From positions 1-21,038 of the forward strand of contig CAZOZP010000056.1 in NCBI GenBank assembly GCA_964584325.1: DNA of 21,038 nt, in the 5' to 3' direction. Position numbers and translations under genes: made by a program. Within the stretch, counting starts at the first letter, position 1. Every line of letters begins with the position of its first letter. The notes beneath the pieces were generated by a model, which had not been told where the DNA came from, did not search any database, and saw only the letters and a list, made by a program, of their open reading frames with translations. Source of the DNA: CAZOZP01 sp964584325. Its GTDB lineage: Bacteria > Bacteroidota > Ignavibacteria > Ignavibacteriales > Melioribacteraceae. Positions 1-7,884 of the stretch are shown here, in pieces.

Positions 1-146
1 CGGAGGTTGAAACGAAGTGGACGGAGGTTGAAGCCAAGTGGACGGAGGTTGAAACCAAATGGACGGAGGTTGAAGCCAAGTGGACGGAGGTTGAAACGAA
101 GTGGACGGAGGTTGAAGCCAAGTGGACGGAGGTTGAAGCCAAGTGA
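1..146. repeat. 21-bp tandem repeat, about seven units
   Basis: Seven consecutive units of 21 bases begin at 1, 22, 43, 64, 85, 106 and 127; the last is cut short at about 145. The consensus starts CGGAGGTTGA and ends AAGTGGA. Units differ only at a few positions in the middle (AACG, AGCC or AACC) and once as AAATGGA. Because 21 is a multiple of three, the array stays open in frame 3, reading a heptad EVEAKWT or EVETKWT up to a TGA at 144-146. Frame 1 is also open to 180, and the reverse strand is open as well. It could be the 3' end of a gene lying left of the window or a noncoding minisatellite. The array is cut by the window edge, so its full size is unknown. Confidence 0.95.
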
Positions 147-301
147 AAATAAGTTGTCAAATAGCAAATATAGGTTCTAAGGCAAATATTTGAGTCTGTA
201 CAATATTATTTTTTAGGAAATATTAATTCACTTTCGATTATGGCTTATTTTTTGCATAATGTAATAGTTTATAATAAAAAATTGTAAAGGTATGAGAGCT
301 G
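147..301 (+). other. Gene-free leader before the glycosyltransferase gene
   Basis: This AT-rich stretch has no convincing ORF. It carries the sigma-54 promoter at 241-257. Directly in front of that, TTCGATTA at 233-240 resembles a sigma-28 -10 element, but its -35 partner (TAGGAAAT at 214-221) is poor. No terminator hairpin was seen after the repeat array. Confidence 0.6.
241..257 (+). promoter_or_regulatory. Sigma-54 promoter for the glycosyltransferase-flagellin 1 operon
   Basis: The 17 bases TGGCTTATTTTTTGCAT match the sigma-54 pattern TGGCACG-N4-TTGCAT at the -24 core TGGC and the complete -12 box TTGCAT. Exactly ten bases separate GG (242-243) from GC (254-255), the spacing sigma-54 holoenzyme requires. 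Transcription would start near 267, leaving a leader of about 35 bases before the ATG at 302. A sigma-54 activator with an intact GAFTGA motif is encoded in the same cluster at 11443-12831, which makes the site more credible. Confidence 0.72.
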
Positions 302-3300
302 ATGTATGAACAGAAAGAGAAAGAGTTTTTATTCAAGCTTGCAATAGAGCCGGAAAATCCGGAAATGAATTATAGGCTTGGAACTCTTTATTTGAGCCGT
401 GGCTTTTATGGTAAAGCTTTACTTTATTTACGAAAAGCTGAATCTTTTCTTCAAACTGATATTAAAGTTCTTAATCATTTAGGTCTGGCATTGCAGAATT
501 CCGGTATGGTTTCAGAGGCTTTGGAGAAATTTCTTTTTGCATTAAGCTTAGACCCTGAGTATGTCAATTCATATATTAATGCGGCTGTTTGTTACAGCCT
601 TTCCGGAAGGAATGATAAAGCCGCTGAAATGCTTCTTTCTGCTATGAAGGTTAATCCTTACCATAAAGATATTCTTTTTAATCTTGCCATAATCTATGCT
701 GAAACAGGTGCTTACGATAAATCTGAGGGAATATTCCTGAATCTTATTGGCGATGACCATATGAATACAGAACTTCTTTCAGCCTACAGCGGACTACTAA
801 TTAAATCCGGTCAGTATTCAAAAGCGGCAGGCATAATTACATCTTATCCCGAGCGTGTATTTAATTTTAATTTATGTTTCAATGGCGGTTATGCTTTTGA
901 GAAACTAAACAATTTGGATATGGCAGAAAAGTATTTACGAAAAGCTCTCGAGTATGAAAATAATCCTATAGCATTGTACAACTTGGGAAATGTTTTGAAG
1001 TCAAAGGAATTATTTGAAGAAGCATTGAAGTATTATAGTGAAGCTCTGAAATTGGATCCTGCTTATTTAAATGTTATGAACAATATGTCATTGTGTTACA
1101 TAAGACTATTCAGACTTGAAGAAGCTGAAAGTATTCTTTTGAAAGCAATTGCTGAAGGTGCAGGCAAAGATGAACAGTTAAATTTGTCATCAGTATATAG
1201 TGAACAGTGCAGATTTTCCGAGGCGGAAACGCTTTGCCGAAAACTTGCTTTGCTGTACCCCGAAGATGATGAGATAAAATATAATCTGGCTATAATTCTA
1301 TTAATCCAAAATAAAGAGGAAGGTTATAACTTTTTTGAATACAGAAAATTGAATTCTTACAGCGATGATATAACCGTATGGTCGGGTGAAGATATAAAAG
1401 GGAAAAAACTACTAATTAATGAAGAGCAAGGCTTGGGCGATTGCATTCAATTTCTTAGATATTTCAGGATTTTGAAAGAGCAGGGTGCTTTTATTATTTT
1501 CAGATGCAGAAATTTGCTTGCGGATTTGGTAATGAAAACGGGATTGGCTGATCTTACGATTCCTGCAGGAGAAAAAGTTAAGGCCGATTTTCAAATAAAC
1601 ATTTTAAGTCTGAGAAAATTATTGGGAAGACCGGAGATAGTTTTCCCTTATTTGGAAATTCCGGAGCATTTTACTAAAAAATGGAAAGAACTAATCACGT
1701 CACCGGATGAAAAACTTAAAGTCGGAATAGTATGGAAAGGCAATCCCGATCATAAATTCGATTATAAGAGATCTATCCGAATCGATGAGCTTTCGGATAT
1801 TATTTCCGTCAATGGTATAAACATCTATTCCTTACAGTTAAATTGTGATGAAAATGAAAGGAAGTTTATTCGGGGAAAGGGAATAAAAGAATTAATTTCT
1901 CCGGGAATTTCATTAATTGAAACGGCTGCAATAATTCAGAATCTGGATATTATTGTAACCGTAGATACATTAATAGCGCATCTGGCCGGCGCTCTGAACA
2001 AAAAAACAATATTGTTGTTACCATATGCACCTGATTACAGGTGGCTTAACGAAACAGAGAGGTCAGAGTTATACCCTTCAATCAGAATTATCAGGCAGAC
2101 ATCTCCCGGTAAGTGGAATTCAGCTATTGTCAGACTAACGGATAATTTACTCAGAGATGCCGAATGCGGTGAAAAATTTAATGAAGATGCGAATTCTGTA
2201 GATTTAACTCGCTTGAAGGCTGATGCTTTTTATGCACAGACTCAGGGAATGGAGCCGGAAGCTGAAAAACTTTATTTGAAGTATCTGAGTTTTGTACCGG
2301 ATGATGAGGAAGCGGTATATTGGCTTGGAGTTATGTATTTAACTTTCGGACATATTAAAAAATCTATAGGTCTTCTAAGCAGCTATATTCTTAAGTATGT
2401 ATCTAAAGAATGTAATGTCTATAATCTTCTTGCCGAAGCTTATCTGAAACAGAATAACAGAGAACTTGCGGAAATTATATACAGAAAGGCAATTGAAAGA
2501 TTTCCGGCAGATTTGAATCTAATTAATAATCTCGGTCTGTTTTATTTAAATGAAGGTAAAAACAGTCTTGCAAAAAAAATTATGGAAGACGGACTAAAAA
2601 TTAATTCAGACTACATCCCGATACTTAATAATCTTGGTTTTATTTATGAGAAGGAAAATAAACCGGAAGAAGCTTTAAAATATTATTTAAGGATTAAACC
2701 GGAAGAAAAGGACCAGTTGAAGTATTTAAAGAATTTAGCCAATTGCTATATGAAACTGAAAAAATTTTCGGAAGCAAGCGGCTATTTATTGAAAGCATTT
2801 GATTTTAATAATAAGGATACAGAGATACTGAACAACTTAGGTTTTTCCTTATATATGCAATCCGAATTCGACAAAGCAGAAGAATATTACCTGAAGGCTT
2901 GTGAAATCGATAGGGAAAATGCCGGACTATATTACAATATTGGAAATGTCTTTTATCAAAAAGGCGATCTGGATACAGCAGGCAGTTATTATGATAAAGC
3001 ACTTAAAATCAATCCCGAATATAAGGATGTGAAGATTTCGCTGGGATTTATAAATTTTCATAAGGGTAATCCAAGAAACGGCTTTGATGCATTTAGTCTT
3101 AGTCTTAAAGAGACACCGGAAAGAATAAAACTCTCTGCAGTGAAAAAATGGGAAGGCGAACTGCTTAAGGCTAAAACAATTCTGATATATGAGGAGCAAG
3201 GCATAGGTGATGTTCTTCATTTTTCCAGATATATTAAAGTTTTATCAGATTGCGGCGGAAAAATTACCTTTATTTGCCGAAAACCCATGGCAAAGTATTA

Positions 3301-5416
3301 TGAGAATACCGGCTTTATCGAAAAGATAATTAACGGAACAGAAGAATTGCTTCCAAACCAAAGATTCGATTATTTTTCTTCTTTGCTTGAACTGCCGAAA
3401 TATTTATTAAGATTTAAGACGGATATTCATCAAGTGGTTAATTTTATACATTTTGATAAAAAAAGCCCGAAATATGATTTTCCTCAGGAGAAAACCAAAG
3501 TATATATTCAGTGGAAGGGAAATCCGAATCACGGAAATGACTGCTTTCGTTCAGTAAGCTATAATCAGATACGGGGAATTTTGAGTATTAAGAATTGTGT
3601 TTATTATACCTCAATATCGCCGGATGAAAAAGCCGAACCTGAAAAATATCCTGAAATTAACATAATACAGGCCGGTTTGGAAGACGTTGCCTCTTTGTTA
3701 AATCAGATGGATATAATTGTTTCCGTTGATACGGCTATGGTGCATTTTGCCGGTACAATGAATAAAAAGGTATTTGTTATGCTTGCTTTTGTTCCGGATT
3801 GGCGCTGGGGATTATCAGGCGTATCATCTGAATTATATCCTTCGGCAGTGCTTTTCAGACAAGAAAAACCGGGGGACTGGAGTTCAGTAGTCTCGGATAT
3901 TACAAAGAAAATTGCAGAGTATTCAGAGAATAAATCCCGGCAGCTTTCAGGCTCCGATTTGATTGCTTCTGCCAGACAGTATATTGGTATGGCGAGATAT
4001 GATGAAGCACTGCAACTGCTTGCATCTGTTTCCGAAAATGACAGACTTGCAGATGAAGCCTATATGCTTACCGGTTATGTTTATCACTTAAATGAGGATC
4101 TTGAAAAAGCATTCGATTACTACCGAAAAGCAATACTAATTAACCCGATGAATCACTCATCTTATATAAATTTGGCATTGATTTATAAGAAGATGTACAA
4201 ATTTGATGAAGCCGAGAAAATGGCAGAAATGTCATTGAAAATTAGTCCCGCAAATCCTTTTGCCTTGAATAATCTGGGTATTATCAATGAGATTAAAGGT
4301 GAATTTAATAAGGCATTGAAAAATCTGTTTGAAGCTCTGAAAGTTAAACCCGACTATGCAGATGCTTATATTAATCTAAATAATGTTTATGATGCTATTG
4401 GAATGAGCGATAAGGCACTGAATGCTATTAATGAAGCCTGCAGGCTGAAACCCGGAGATCCTGATGCTTTATTCAGCCGTGCAATAATTCAGTTAAAAGA
4501 TCGGAATTTTCCGGATGGACTGAAGGACTACGAATATAGGAGAAATAAGAAAGATTATCCGGCCAGGAATTTTTCCAAACCTGAATTATGTTCAGATGAT
4601 GTAAGGGGGAAAAGGATATTGATTTACGATGAACAAGGTCTTGGCGATACAATCCAGTTTGTGCGGTACTTAAAAAAACTTAAAGAGAAAGGGGCTTATA
4701 TTATTTTGGAATGCCACAAAGCTTTGGCCGGACTTATGAAATACGCCCAAGGTGCTGATTTGGTACTGCAGCGTACTAATATGAAAGATCCGGATACAGA
4801 ATATGATTATCATTATCCCCTGCTTTCACTGCCTTTTTATTTCAATGATAGTTTTGAAACGATTCCTGATGAAGTACCTTATATTATTTTACCGAAAGAT
4901 GAAAGTTATTCTTGGCACGATAATTATATCAATTTACCTGTAATGAGAATTGGAATTGTTTGGGAAGGCCGCAGGCCATTGAACAACCTCCAAAGAGCTA
5001 CAAAACTTGAGTACTTTGAAAAATTGGCAAATAATACAGATCTAAGATTCTATAGCCTTCAGAAAGACGGATTATCCGAGGAAGACAGAATAGTTATGAA
5101 AAAATTCGGGATAACAGACTTAAGTGCTAAGCTTGAAACTTTTTTTGATACAGCTATGATAATAAAAAATCTTGATCTTATTATCTCAATAGATACATCA
5201 GTTGCACATCTTGCGGGAGCACTGGGAAGCAAAACCTGGTTGCTTTTATCCTCAAAAGCTGACTGGAGATGGTTTAGGGATATTGAGGTTTCGCCTTACT
5301 ACCCGACTATGAAGTTATTTAGGCAGAAAGAATTCGGCAACTGGAAAGATGTTTTTGAAAGAGTAAATAATTCTTTACAGGAAGAAATAATAAAAACAAA
5401 AAAGGGAGTTAATTAA
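302..5416 (+). CDS. Giant protein with three TPR-glycosyltransferase modules (FlmG-like architecture)
   Basis: This 1704-residue protein is built of three similar modules, each a TPR array followed by a GT-B type glycosyltransferase domain related to the GT9/GT41 families. TPR blocks lie at roughly residues 1-340, 640-940 and 1210-1410. Each transferase domain opens with an EQG(L/I)GD loop (about 374, 964 and 1443), has a W-x-G segment in the middle, a D-T/S-x-x-(A/V)-H-(L/F)-AG motif (about 554, 1142 and 1630), and ends with RQ-x3-G-x-W. There is no signal peptide or membrane segment, so it should be cytosolic. Single-module relatives are usually 500-700 residues. Its stop codon abuts the flagellin 1 start, and in Caulobacter the TPR-GT protein FlmG glycosylates flagellin, so O-glycosylation of flagellin is the best inference. 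The donor sugar is unknown. Domain 3 lacks the GNPxH motif kept in domains 1 and 2. The ATG at 302 is used because the ATG at 292 runs into a stop. Confidence 0.88.
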   Translation: MYEQKEKEFLFKLAIEPENPEMNYRLGTLYLSRGFYGKALLYLRKAESFLQTDIKVLNHLGLALQNSGMVSEALEKFLFALSLDPEYVNSYINAAVCYSLSGRNDKAAEMLLSAMKVNPYHKDILFNLAIIYAETGAYDKSEGIFLNLIGDDHMNTELLSAYSGLLIKSGQYSKAAGIITSYPERVFNFNLCFNGGYAFEKLNNLDMAEKYLRKALEYENNPIALYNLGNVLKSKELFEEALKYYSEALKLDPAYLNVMNNMSLCYIRLFRLEEAESILLKAIAEGAGKDEQLNLSSVYSEQCRFSEAETLCRKLALLYPEDDEIKYNLAIILLIQNKEEGYNFFEYRKLNSYSDDITVWSGEDIKGKKLLINEEQGLGDCIQFLRYFRILKEQGAFIIFRCRNLLADLVMKTGLADLTIPAGEKVKADFQINILSLRKLLGRPEIVFPYLEIPEHFTKKWKELITSPDEKLKVGIVWKGNPDHKFDYKRSIRIDELSDIISVNGINIYSLQLNCDENERKFIRGKGIKELISPGISLIETAAIIQNLDIIVTVDTLIAHLAGALNKKTILLLPYAPDYRWLNETERSELYPSIRIIRQTSPGKWNSAIVRLTDNLLRDAECGEKFNEDANSVDLTRLKADAFYAQTQGMEPEAEKLYLKYLSFVPDDEEAVYWLGVMYLTFGHIKKSIGLLSSYILKYVSKECNVYNLLAEAYLKQNNRELAEIIYRKAIERFPADLNLINNLGLFYLNEGKNSLAKKIMEDGLKINSDYIPILNNLGFIYEKENKPEEALKYYLRIKPEEKDQLKYLKNLANCYMKLKKFSEASGYLLKAFDFNNKDTEILNNLGFSLYMQSEFDKAEEYYLKACEIDRENAGLYYNIGNVFYQKGDLDTAGSYYDKALKINPEYKDVKISLGFINFHKGNPRNGFDAFSLSLKETPERIKLSAVKKWEGELLKAKTILIYEEQGIGDVLHFSRYIKVLSDCGGKITFICRKPMAKYYENTGFIEKIINGTEELLPNQRFDYFSSLLELPKYLLRFKTDIHQVVNFIHFDKKSPKYDFPQEKTKVYIQWKGNPNHGNDCFRSVSYNQIRGILSIKNCVYYTSISPDEKAEPEKYPEINIIQAGLEDVASLLNQMDIIVSVDTAMVHFAGTMNKKVFVMLAFVPDWRWGLSGVSSELYPSAVLFRQEKPGDWSSVVSDITKKIAEYSENKSRQLSGSDLIASARQYIGMARYDEALQLLASVSENDRLADEAYMLTGYVYHLNEDLEKAFDYYRKAILINPMNHSSYINLALIYKKMYKFDEAEKMAEMSLKISPANPFALNNLGIINEIKGEFNKALKNLFEALKVKPDYADAYINLNNVYDAIGMSDKALNAINEACRLKPGDPDALFSRAIIQLKDRNFPDGLKDYEYRRNKKDYPARNFSKPELCSDDVRGKRILIYDEQGLGDTIQFVRYLKKLKEKGAYIILECHKALAGLMKYAQGADLVLQRTNMKDPDTEYDYHYPLLSLPFYFNDSFETIPDEVPYIILPKDESYSWHDNYINLPVMRIGIVWEGRRPLNNLQRATKLEYFEKLANNTDLRFYSLQKDGLSEEDRIVMKKFGITDLSAKLETFFDTAMIIKNLDLIISIDTSVAHLAGALGSKTWLLLSSKADWRWFRDIEVSPYYPTMKLFRQKEFGNWKDVFERVNNSLQEEIIKTKKGVN

Positions 5417-6283
5417 ATGGGACTTAAAATCAGATCAAACGACGAAGCGCTTCAGGCGTATCGTAACCTGCAAATTGCTAATAAGCAAACTACGGAAGCT
5501 CAATTGAGATTGTCATCAGGTAAACGTATTAATAAGGTTGCCGATGATACATCAGGATTTAACGTAGGTACTTCATTGCAAGGAAAAGTTGCAGTAATGA
5601 AAGGTGCTCAAGGCAACATATCAGCTGCAAAGAACATGATCTCCACTGCTGAAGGAGCTCTGCTTAATGTCAATGATCTTTTAACAAAGATTGAAGGAAA
5701 ATTATCAGATGCTATCAACCCTACAGCAGACAGAACAGCTCTTAAAGATGATATCACTGCTATGGCAAATGAAATTCAGTCAATTCTTCTTAACACGAAG
5801 TTCAACAATACCAATTTGTTGCACTCAGCTGCAGGTAAAGGATTCGCATTCCAGGTTGGTGAGTCAGGTAACACATTGAATCTTGATTTTGCATCAGCTC
5901 TTGCCAGCACAGGCGGCGGCGGTTATGGTGCCAACGTTTCCGTAAGCTTGGGAAGCTTTTCAAATGTTGCATCCGCAACTCTTGAAAGTTCATCCGGAGC
6001 TGCTTCAGTTGCCGGTTTGCAGACAGCTTTAATTAACCTTAAATCAGCTGTAATTAATTCTCTCGGAAAAATTGGTAACTTAACTCAGAGACTCGACATT
6101 AAAGACAATAATCTTACCGTTGCTATTTCGAATGCTGAGGCTTCAGTAAACCGTCTCTTTAATGCAGAATCAATTGAAGAACAGATGAATGCAACTAAGG
6201 GATCAATTTTGCAGCAATCAGGTATGGCAATGCTTGCACAGTTAAATGTGGCACCGCAGCAAATATTGCAGTTGTTCAGTTAA
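5417..6283 (+). CDS. fliC: Flagellin 1
   Basis: This 288-residue protein is a short flagellin, the subunit of the external flagellar filament exported by the flagellar type III system. The N-terminal D0/D1 helices are clear (RLSSGKRINKVADDTSGFNV near residues 32-51), as is the C-terminal pair (SIEEQMNATKGSILQQSGMAMLAQLN). The middle, about residues 157-200, is short and rich in Ser, Thr, Gly and Ala, with no large D2/D3 domain; exposed Ser/Thr there are plausible glycosylation sites. The ATG follows the glycosyltransferase TAA with no gap, and the likely ribosome site AAAAGGGAG lies inside that gene's last codons, suggesting translational coupling. It is identical to flagellin 2 for 782 bases and ends ILQLFS instead of ILQMLG. 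Confidence 0.97.
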   Translation: MGLKIRSNDEALQAYRNLQIANKQTTEAQLRLSSGKRINKVADDTSGFNVGTSLQGKVAVMKGAQGNISAAKNMISTAEGALLNVNDLLTKIEGKLSDAINPTADRTALKDDITAMANEIQSILLNTKFNNTNLLHSAAGKGFAFQVGESGNTLNLDFASALASTGGGGYGANVSVSLGSFSNVASATLESSSGAASVAGLQTALINLKSAVINSLGKIGNLTQRLDIKDNNLTVAISNAEASVNRLFNAESIEEQMNATKGSILQQSGMAMLAQLNVAPQQILQLFS

Positions 6284-6294
6284 CAATAATAATG

Positions 6295-6323
6295 AGAACT
6301 TCCGGTAGAAGTCAGAAGTTTTT
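6295..6323 (+). terminator. Possible weak terminator after flagellin 1
   Basis: AGAACTTC (6295-6302) can pair with GAAGTTTT (6315-6322) around a 12-base loop, including one G-U pair, and the right arm runs into a short T tract. A nested alternative is ACTTC with GAAGT. It lies between flagellin 1 and fliS 1, so it may reduce rather than block transcription. It is much weaker than the hairpin after flagellin 2. Confidence 0.35.
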
Positions 6324-6347
6324 CGCAAATTAAAACCGGTGGGATGT

Positions 6348-6692
6348 ATGAGAACTCAAATGAATACAAAAACAAATAAAGCAAATTCTTATCTAATTAA
6401 AGAAATAATGGAAGCTTCACCTGCAAAACTAGTGTTGAAGGTCTATGACTTTGCGATAGCTCAATGTAAACGAAAAGATATGATTAAAACAAATGAAGCT
6501 GTAACTGAGCTTATATTCGCACTTAGCTATGAACCGGCAGATGTGAAAAATATTTCTCTCCAGCTTCTTGCACTTTATCAGTTTGTGCAGGAGCAGACAC
6601 GTGCAGGAAAATTTGATTTAGCTTTGGTAGTGCTCACTGATTTAAGAAACACCTGGGCTACGGTTTTTGAAAAGGAAAAAGCTGTTGTATGA
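6348..6692 (+). CDS. fliS: FliS flagellin chaperone 1
   Basis: FliS is the cytosolic chaperone that binds the C-terminal helix of flagellin and stops it polymerising before export. The protein reads as a compact all-helical FliS with the family's N-terminal pattern Y-x(7)-(A/S)SP-x-KL-x(3)-YD (here YLIKEIMEASPAKLVLKVYD). The reading frame is open from a GTG at 6339, but the ATG at 6348 has a GGTGGG purine run just upstream and gives 114 residues, the same length as its paralogue at 7922. The ATG at 6360 is a less likely alternative. A little over half of its residues match FliS 2. It follows flagellin 1 in the same direction and is followed by a terminator, so it closes the first flagellin operon. 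Confidence 0.87.
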   Translation: MRTQMNTKTNKANSYLIKEIMEASPAKLVLKVYDFAIAQCKRKDMIKTNEAVTELIFALSYEPADVKNISLQLLALYQFVQEQTRAGKFDLALVVLTDLRNTWATVFEKEKAVV

Positions 6693-6697
6693 CCCTC

Positions 6698-6748
6698 AAT
6701 CCGGGAATATCCATTGAATCAGCAGGGATATTTTCGGATTGAATTTTT
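6698..6748 (+). terminator. Terminator of the first flagellin operon
   Basis: A 15-base arm AATCCGGGAATATCC (6698-6712) pairs with GGATATTTTCGGATT (6726-6740), with two G-U pairs and a 13-base loop. TTTTT follows at 6744-6748. It starts just after the fliS 1 stop and separates that operon from the flagellin 2 promoters. Confidence 0.7.
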
Positions 6749-6768
6749 ACTAAAGAATGACACGTAAT

Positions 6769-6795
6769 TAAAGTTTTTTATCTGAATCTCGATTA
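6769..6795 (+). promoter_or_regulatory. Upstream sigma-28-type promoter of flagellin 2
   Basis: TAAAGTTT (6769-6776) matches the enterobacterial sigma-28 -35 element at all eight positions. It is followed by an 11-base spacer and CTCGATTA (6788-6795), which matches GCCGATAA at five of eight positions including the CGAT core. It would give a leader of about 160 bases. It is probably secondary to the site at 6862-6888. Confidence 0.5.
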
Positions 6796-6861
6796 TATGA
6801 GAGAAGAAATAATAAAGTTCTTTGAAATAATTAAAAATGGTAGGCTTTAGGAATAATACTC

Positions 6862-6888
6862 TAAACATTCTGTAAATGATTCCGATAA
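6862..6888 (+). promoter_or_regulatory. Main sigma-28 promoter of flagellin 2
   Basis: TAAACATT (6862-6869), an 11-base spacer and TCCGATAA (6881-6888) match the sigma-28 consensus TAAAGTTT-N11-GCCGATAA at six and seven of eight positions, with the exact spacing. Transcription would begin near 6895, about 70 bases before the flagellin 2 ATG. A FlgM-like anti-sigma-28 protein is encoded downstream in the same cluster. Confidence 0.75.
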
Positions 6889-6950
6889 TACTATCAGAAG
6901 AAAAAAATTGGGTTAAGCATGGAAGCTTAATCTAATCAAAACCAATATAC

Positions 6951-6958
6951 AAGGAGGT
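6951..6958 (+). promoter_or_regulatory. Strong Shine-Dalgarno site of flagellin 2
   Basis: AAGGAGGT ends five bases before the ATG at 6964 and is close to a perfect complement of the 16S rRNA tail. Most other genes here have weak purine runs, so this site marks flagellin 2 for high translation. Confidence 0.85.
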
Positions 6959-6963
6959 ATAAA

Positions 6964-7830
6964 ATGGGACTCAAAATCAGATCAAACGACGAAGCGCTTC
7001 AGGCGTATCGTAACCTGCAAATTGCTAATAAGCAAACTACGGAAGCTCAATTGAGATTGTCATCAGGTAAACGTATTAATAAGGTTGCCGATGATACATC
7101 AGGATTTAACGTAGGTACTTCATTGCAAGGAAAAGTTGCAGTAATGAAAGGTGCTCAAGGCAACATATCAGCTGCAAAGAACATGATCTCCACTGCTGAA
7201 GGAGCTCTGCTTAATGTCAATGATCTTTTAACAAAGATTGAAGGAAAATTATCAGATGCTATCAACCCTACAGCAGACAGAACAGCTCTTAAAGATGATA
7301 TCACTGCTATGGCAAATGAAATTCAGTCAATTCTTCTTAACACGAAGTTCAACAATACCAATTTGTTGCACTCAGCTGCAGGTAAAGGATTCGCATTCCA
7401 GGTTGGTGAGTCAGGTAACACATTGAATCTTGATTTTGCATCAGCTCTTGCCAGCACAGGCGGCGGCGGTTATGGTGCCAACGTTTCCGTAAGCTTGGGA
7501 AGCTTTTCAAATGTTGCATCCGCAACTCTTGAAAGTTCATCCGGAGCTGCTTCAGTTGCCGGTTTGCAGACAGCTTTAATTAACCTTAAATCAGCTGTAA
7601 TTAATTCTCTCGGAAAAATTGGTAACTTAACTCAGAGACTCGACATTAAAGACAATAATCTTACCGTTGCTATTTCGAATGCTGAGGCTTCAGTAAACCG
7701 TCTCTTTAATGCAGAATCAATTGAAGAACAGATGAATGCAACTAAGGGATCAATCTTGCAGCAATCAGGTATGGCAATGCTTGCACAGTTAAATGTTGCT
7801 CCACAGCAAATATTGCAGATGTTAGGTTAA
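6964..7830 (+). CDS. fliC: Flagellin 2
   Basis: This 288-residue flagellin is nearly identical to flagellin 1 and has the same D0/D1 helices and short Ser/Thr/Gly-rich middle. The DNA differs at one base near the start (C at 6972 versus T at 5425), is then identical for 782 bases, and differs again from 7755 onward. The protein ends ILQMLG rather than ILQLFS. Unlike flagellin 1 it has its own sigma-28-type promoters, a strong ribosome site and a strong terminator, so it is likely the major, late-expressed filament subunit. The two differing C-termini lie in the region where FliS chaperones bind flagellin. Confidence 0.97.
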   Translation: MGLKIRSNDEALQAYRNLQIANKQTTEAQLRLSSGKRINKVADDTSGFNVGTSLQGKVAVMKGAQGNISAAKNMISTAEGALLNVNDLLTKIEGKLSDAINPTADRTALKDDITAMANEIQSILLNTKFNNTNLLHSAAGKGFAFQVGESGNTLNLDFASALASTGGGGYGANVSVSLGSFSNVASATLESSSGAASVAGLQTALINLKSAVINSLGKIGNLTQRLDIKDNNLTVAISNAEASVNRLFNAESIEEQMNATKGSILQQSGMAMLAQLNVAPQQILQMLG

Positions 7831-7850
7831 TCTTGGATCTAATATCCCAT

Positions 7851-7884
7851 CTCTTCCGGCGCAAGCCGGAAGAGTTTTTTTTTT
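7851..7884 (+). terminator. Strong terminator after flagellin 2
   Basis: CTCTTCCGGC (7851-7860) and GCCGGAAGAG (7865-7874) form a perfect 10-bp stem with a GCAA tetraloop, followed by ten T (7875-7884). Only 37 bases separate it from fliS 2. No promoter is evident in that space, so fliS 2 and fliD may rely on read-through. Confidence 0.95.

Noticed and set aside
1..146. Possible CRISPR array
   Set aside because: The units follow each other without spacers, and no cas gene is near; it is a simple tandem repeat.
214..240. Sigma-28 promoter before the glycosyltransferase gene (TAGGAAAT-N11-TTCGATTA)
   Set aside because: The -10 resembles the flagellin 2 upstream site, but the -35 matches only three of eight bases, and the sigma-54 site directly after it is far better.
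5691..5993. Short overlapping ORFs inside both flagellin genes on both strands
   Set aside because: They occur identically in both flagellins because the DNA is copied, and have no start signals or family resemblance.
6226..6240. Sigma-54-like TGGCAATGCTTGCAC near the flagellin 3' ends (also in flagellin 2)
   Set aside because: The GG to GC spacing is eight bases rather than ten, and the words encode the conserved MAMLAQ helix.
6339..6347. GTG start for FliS 1
   Set aside because: The GTG overlaps the likely ribosome site; ATG 6348 gives the same length as FliS 2.
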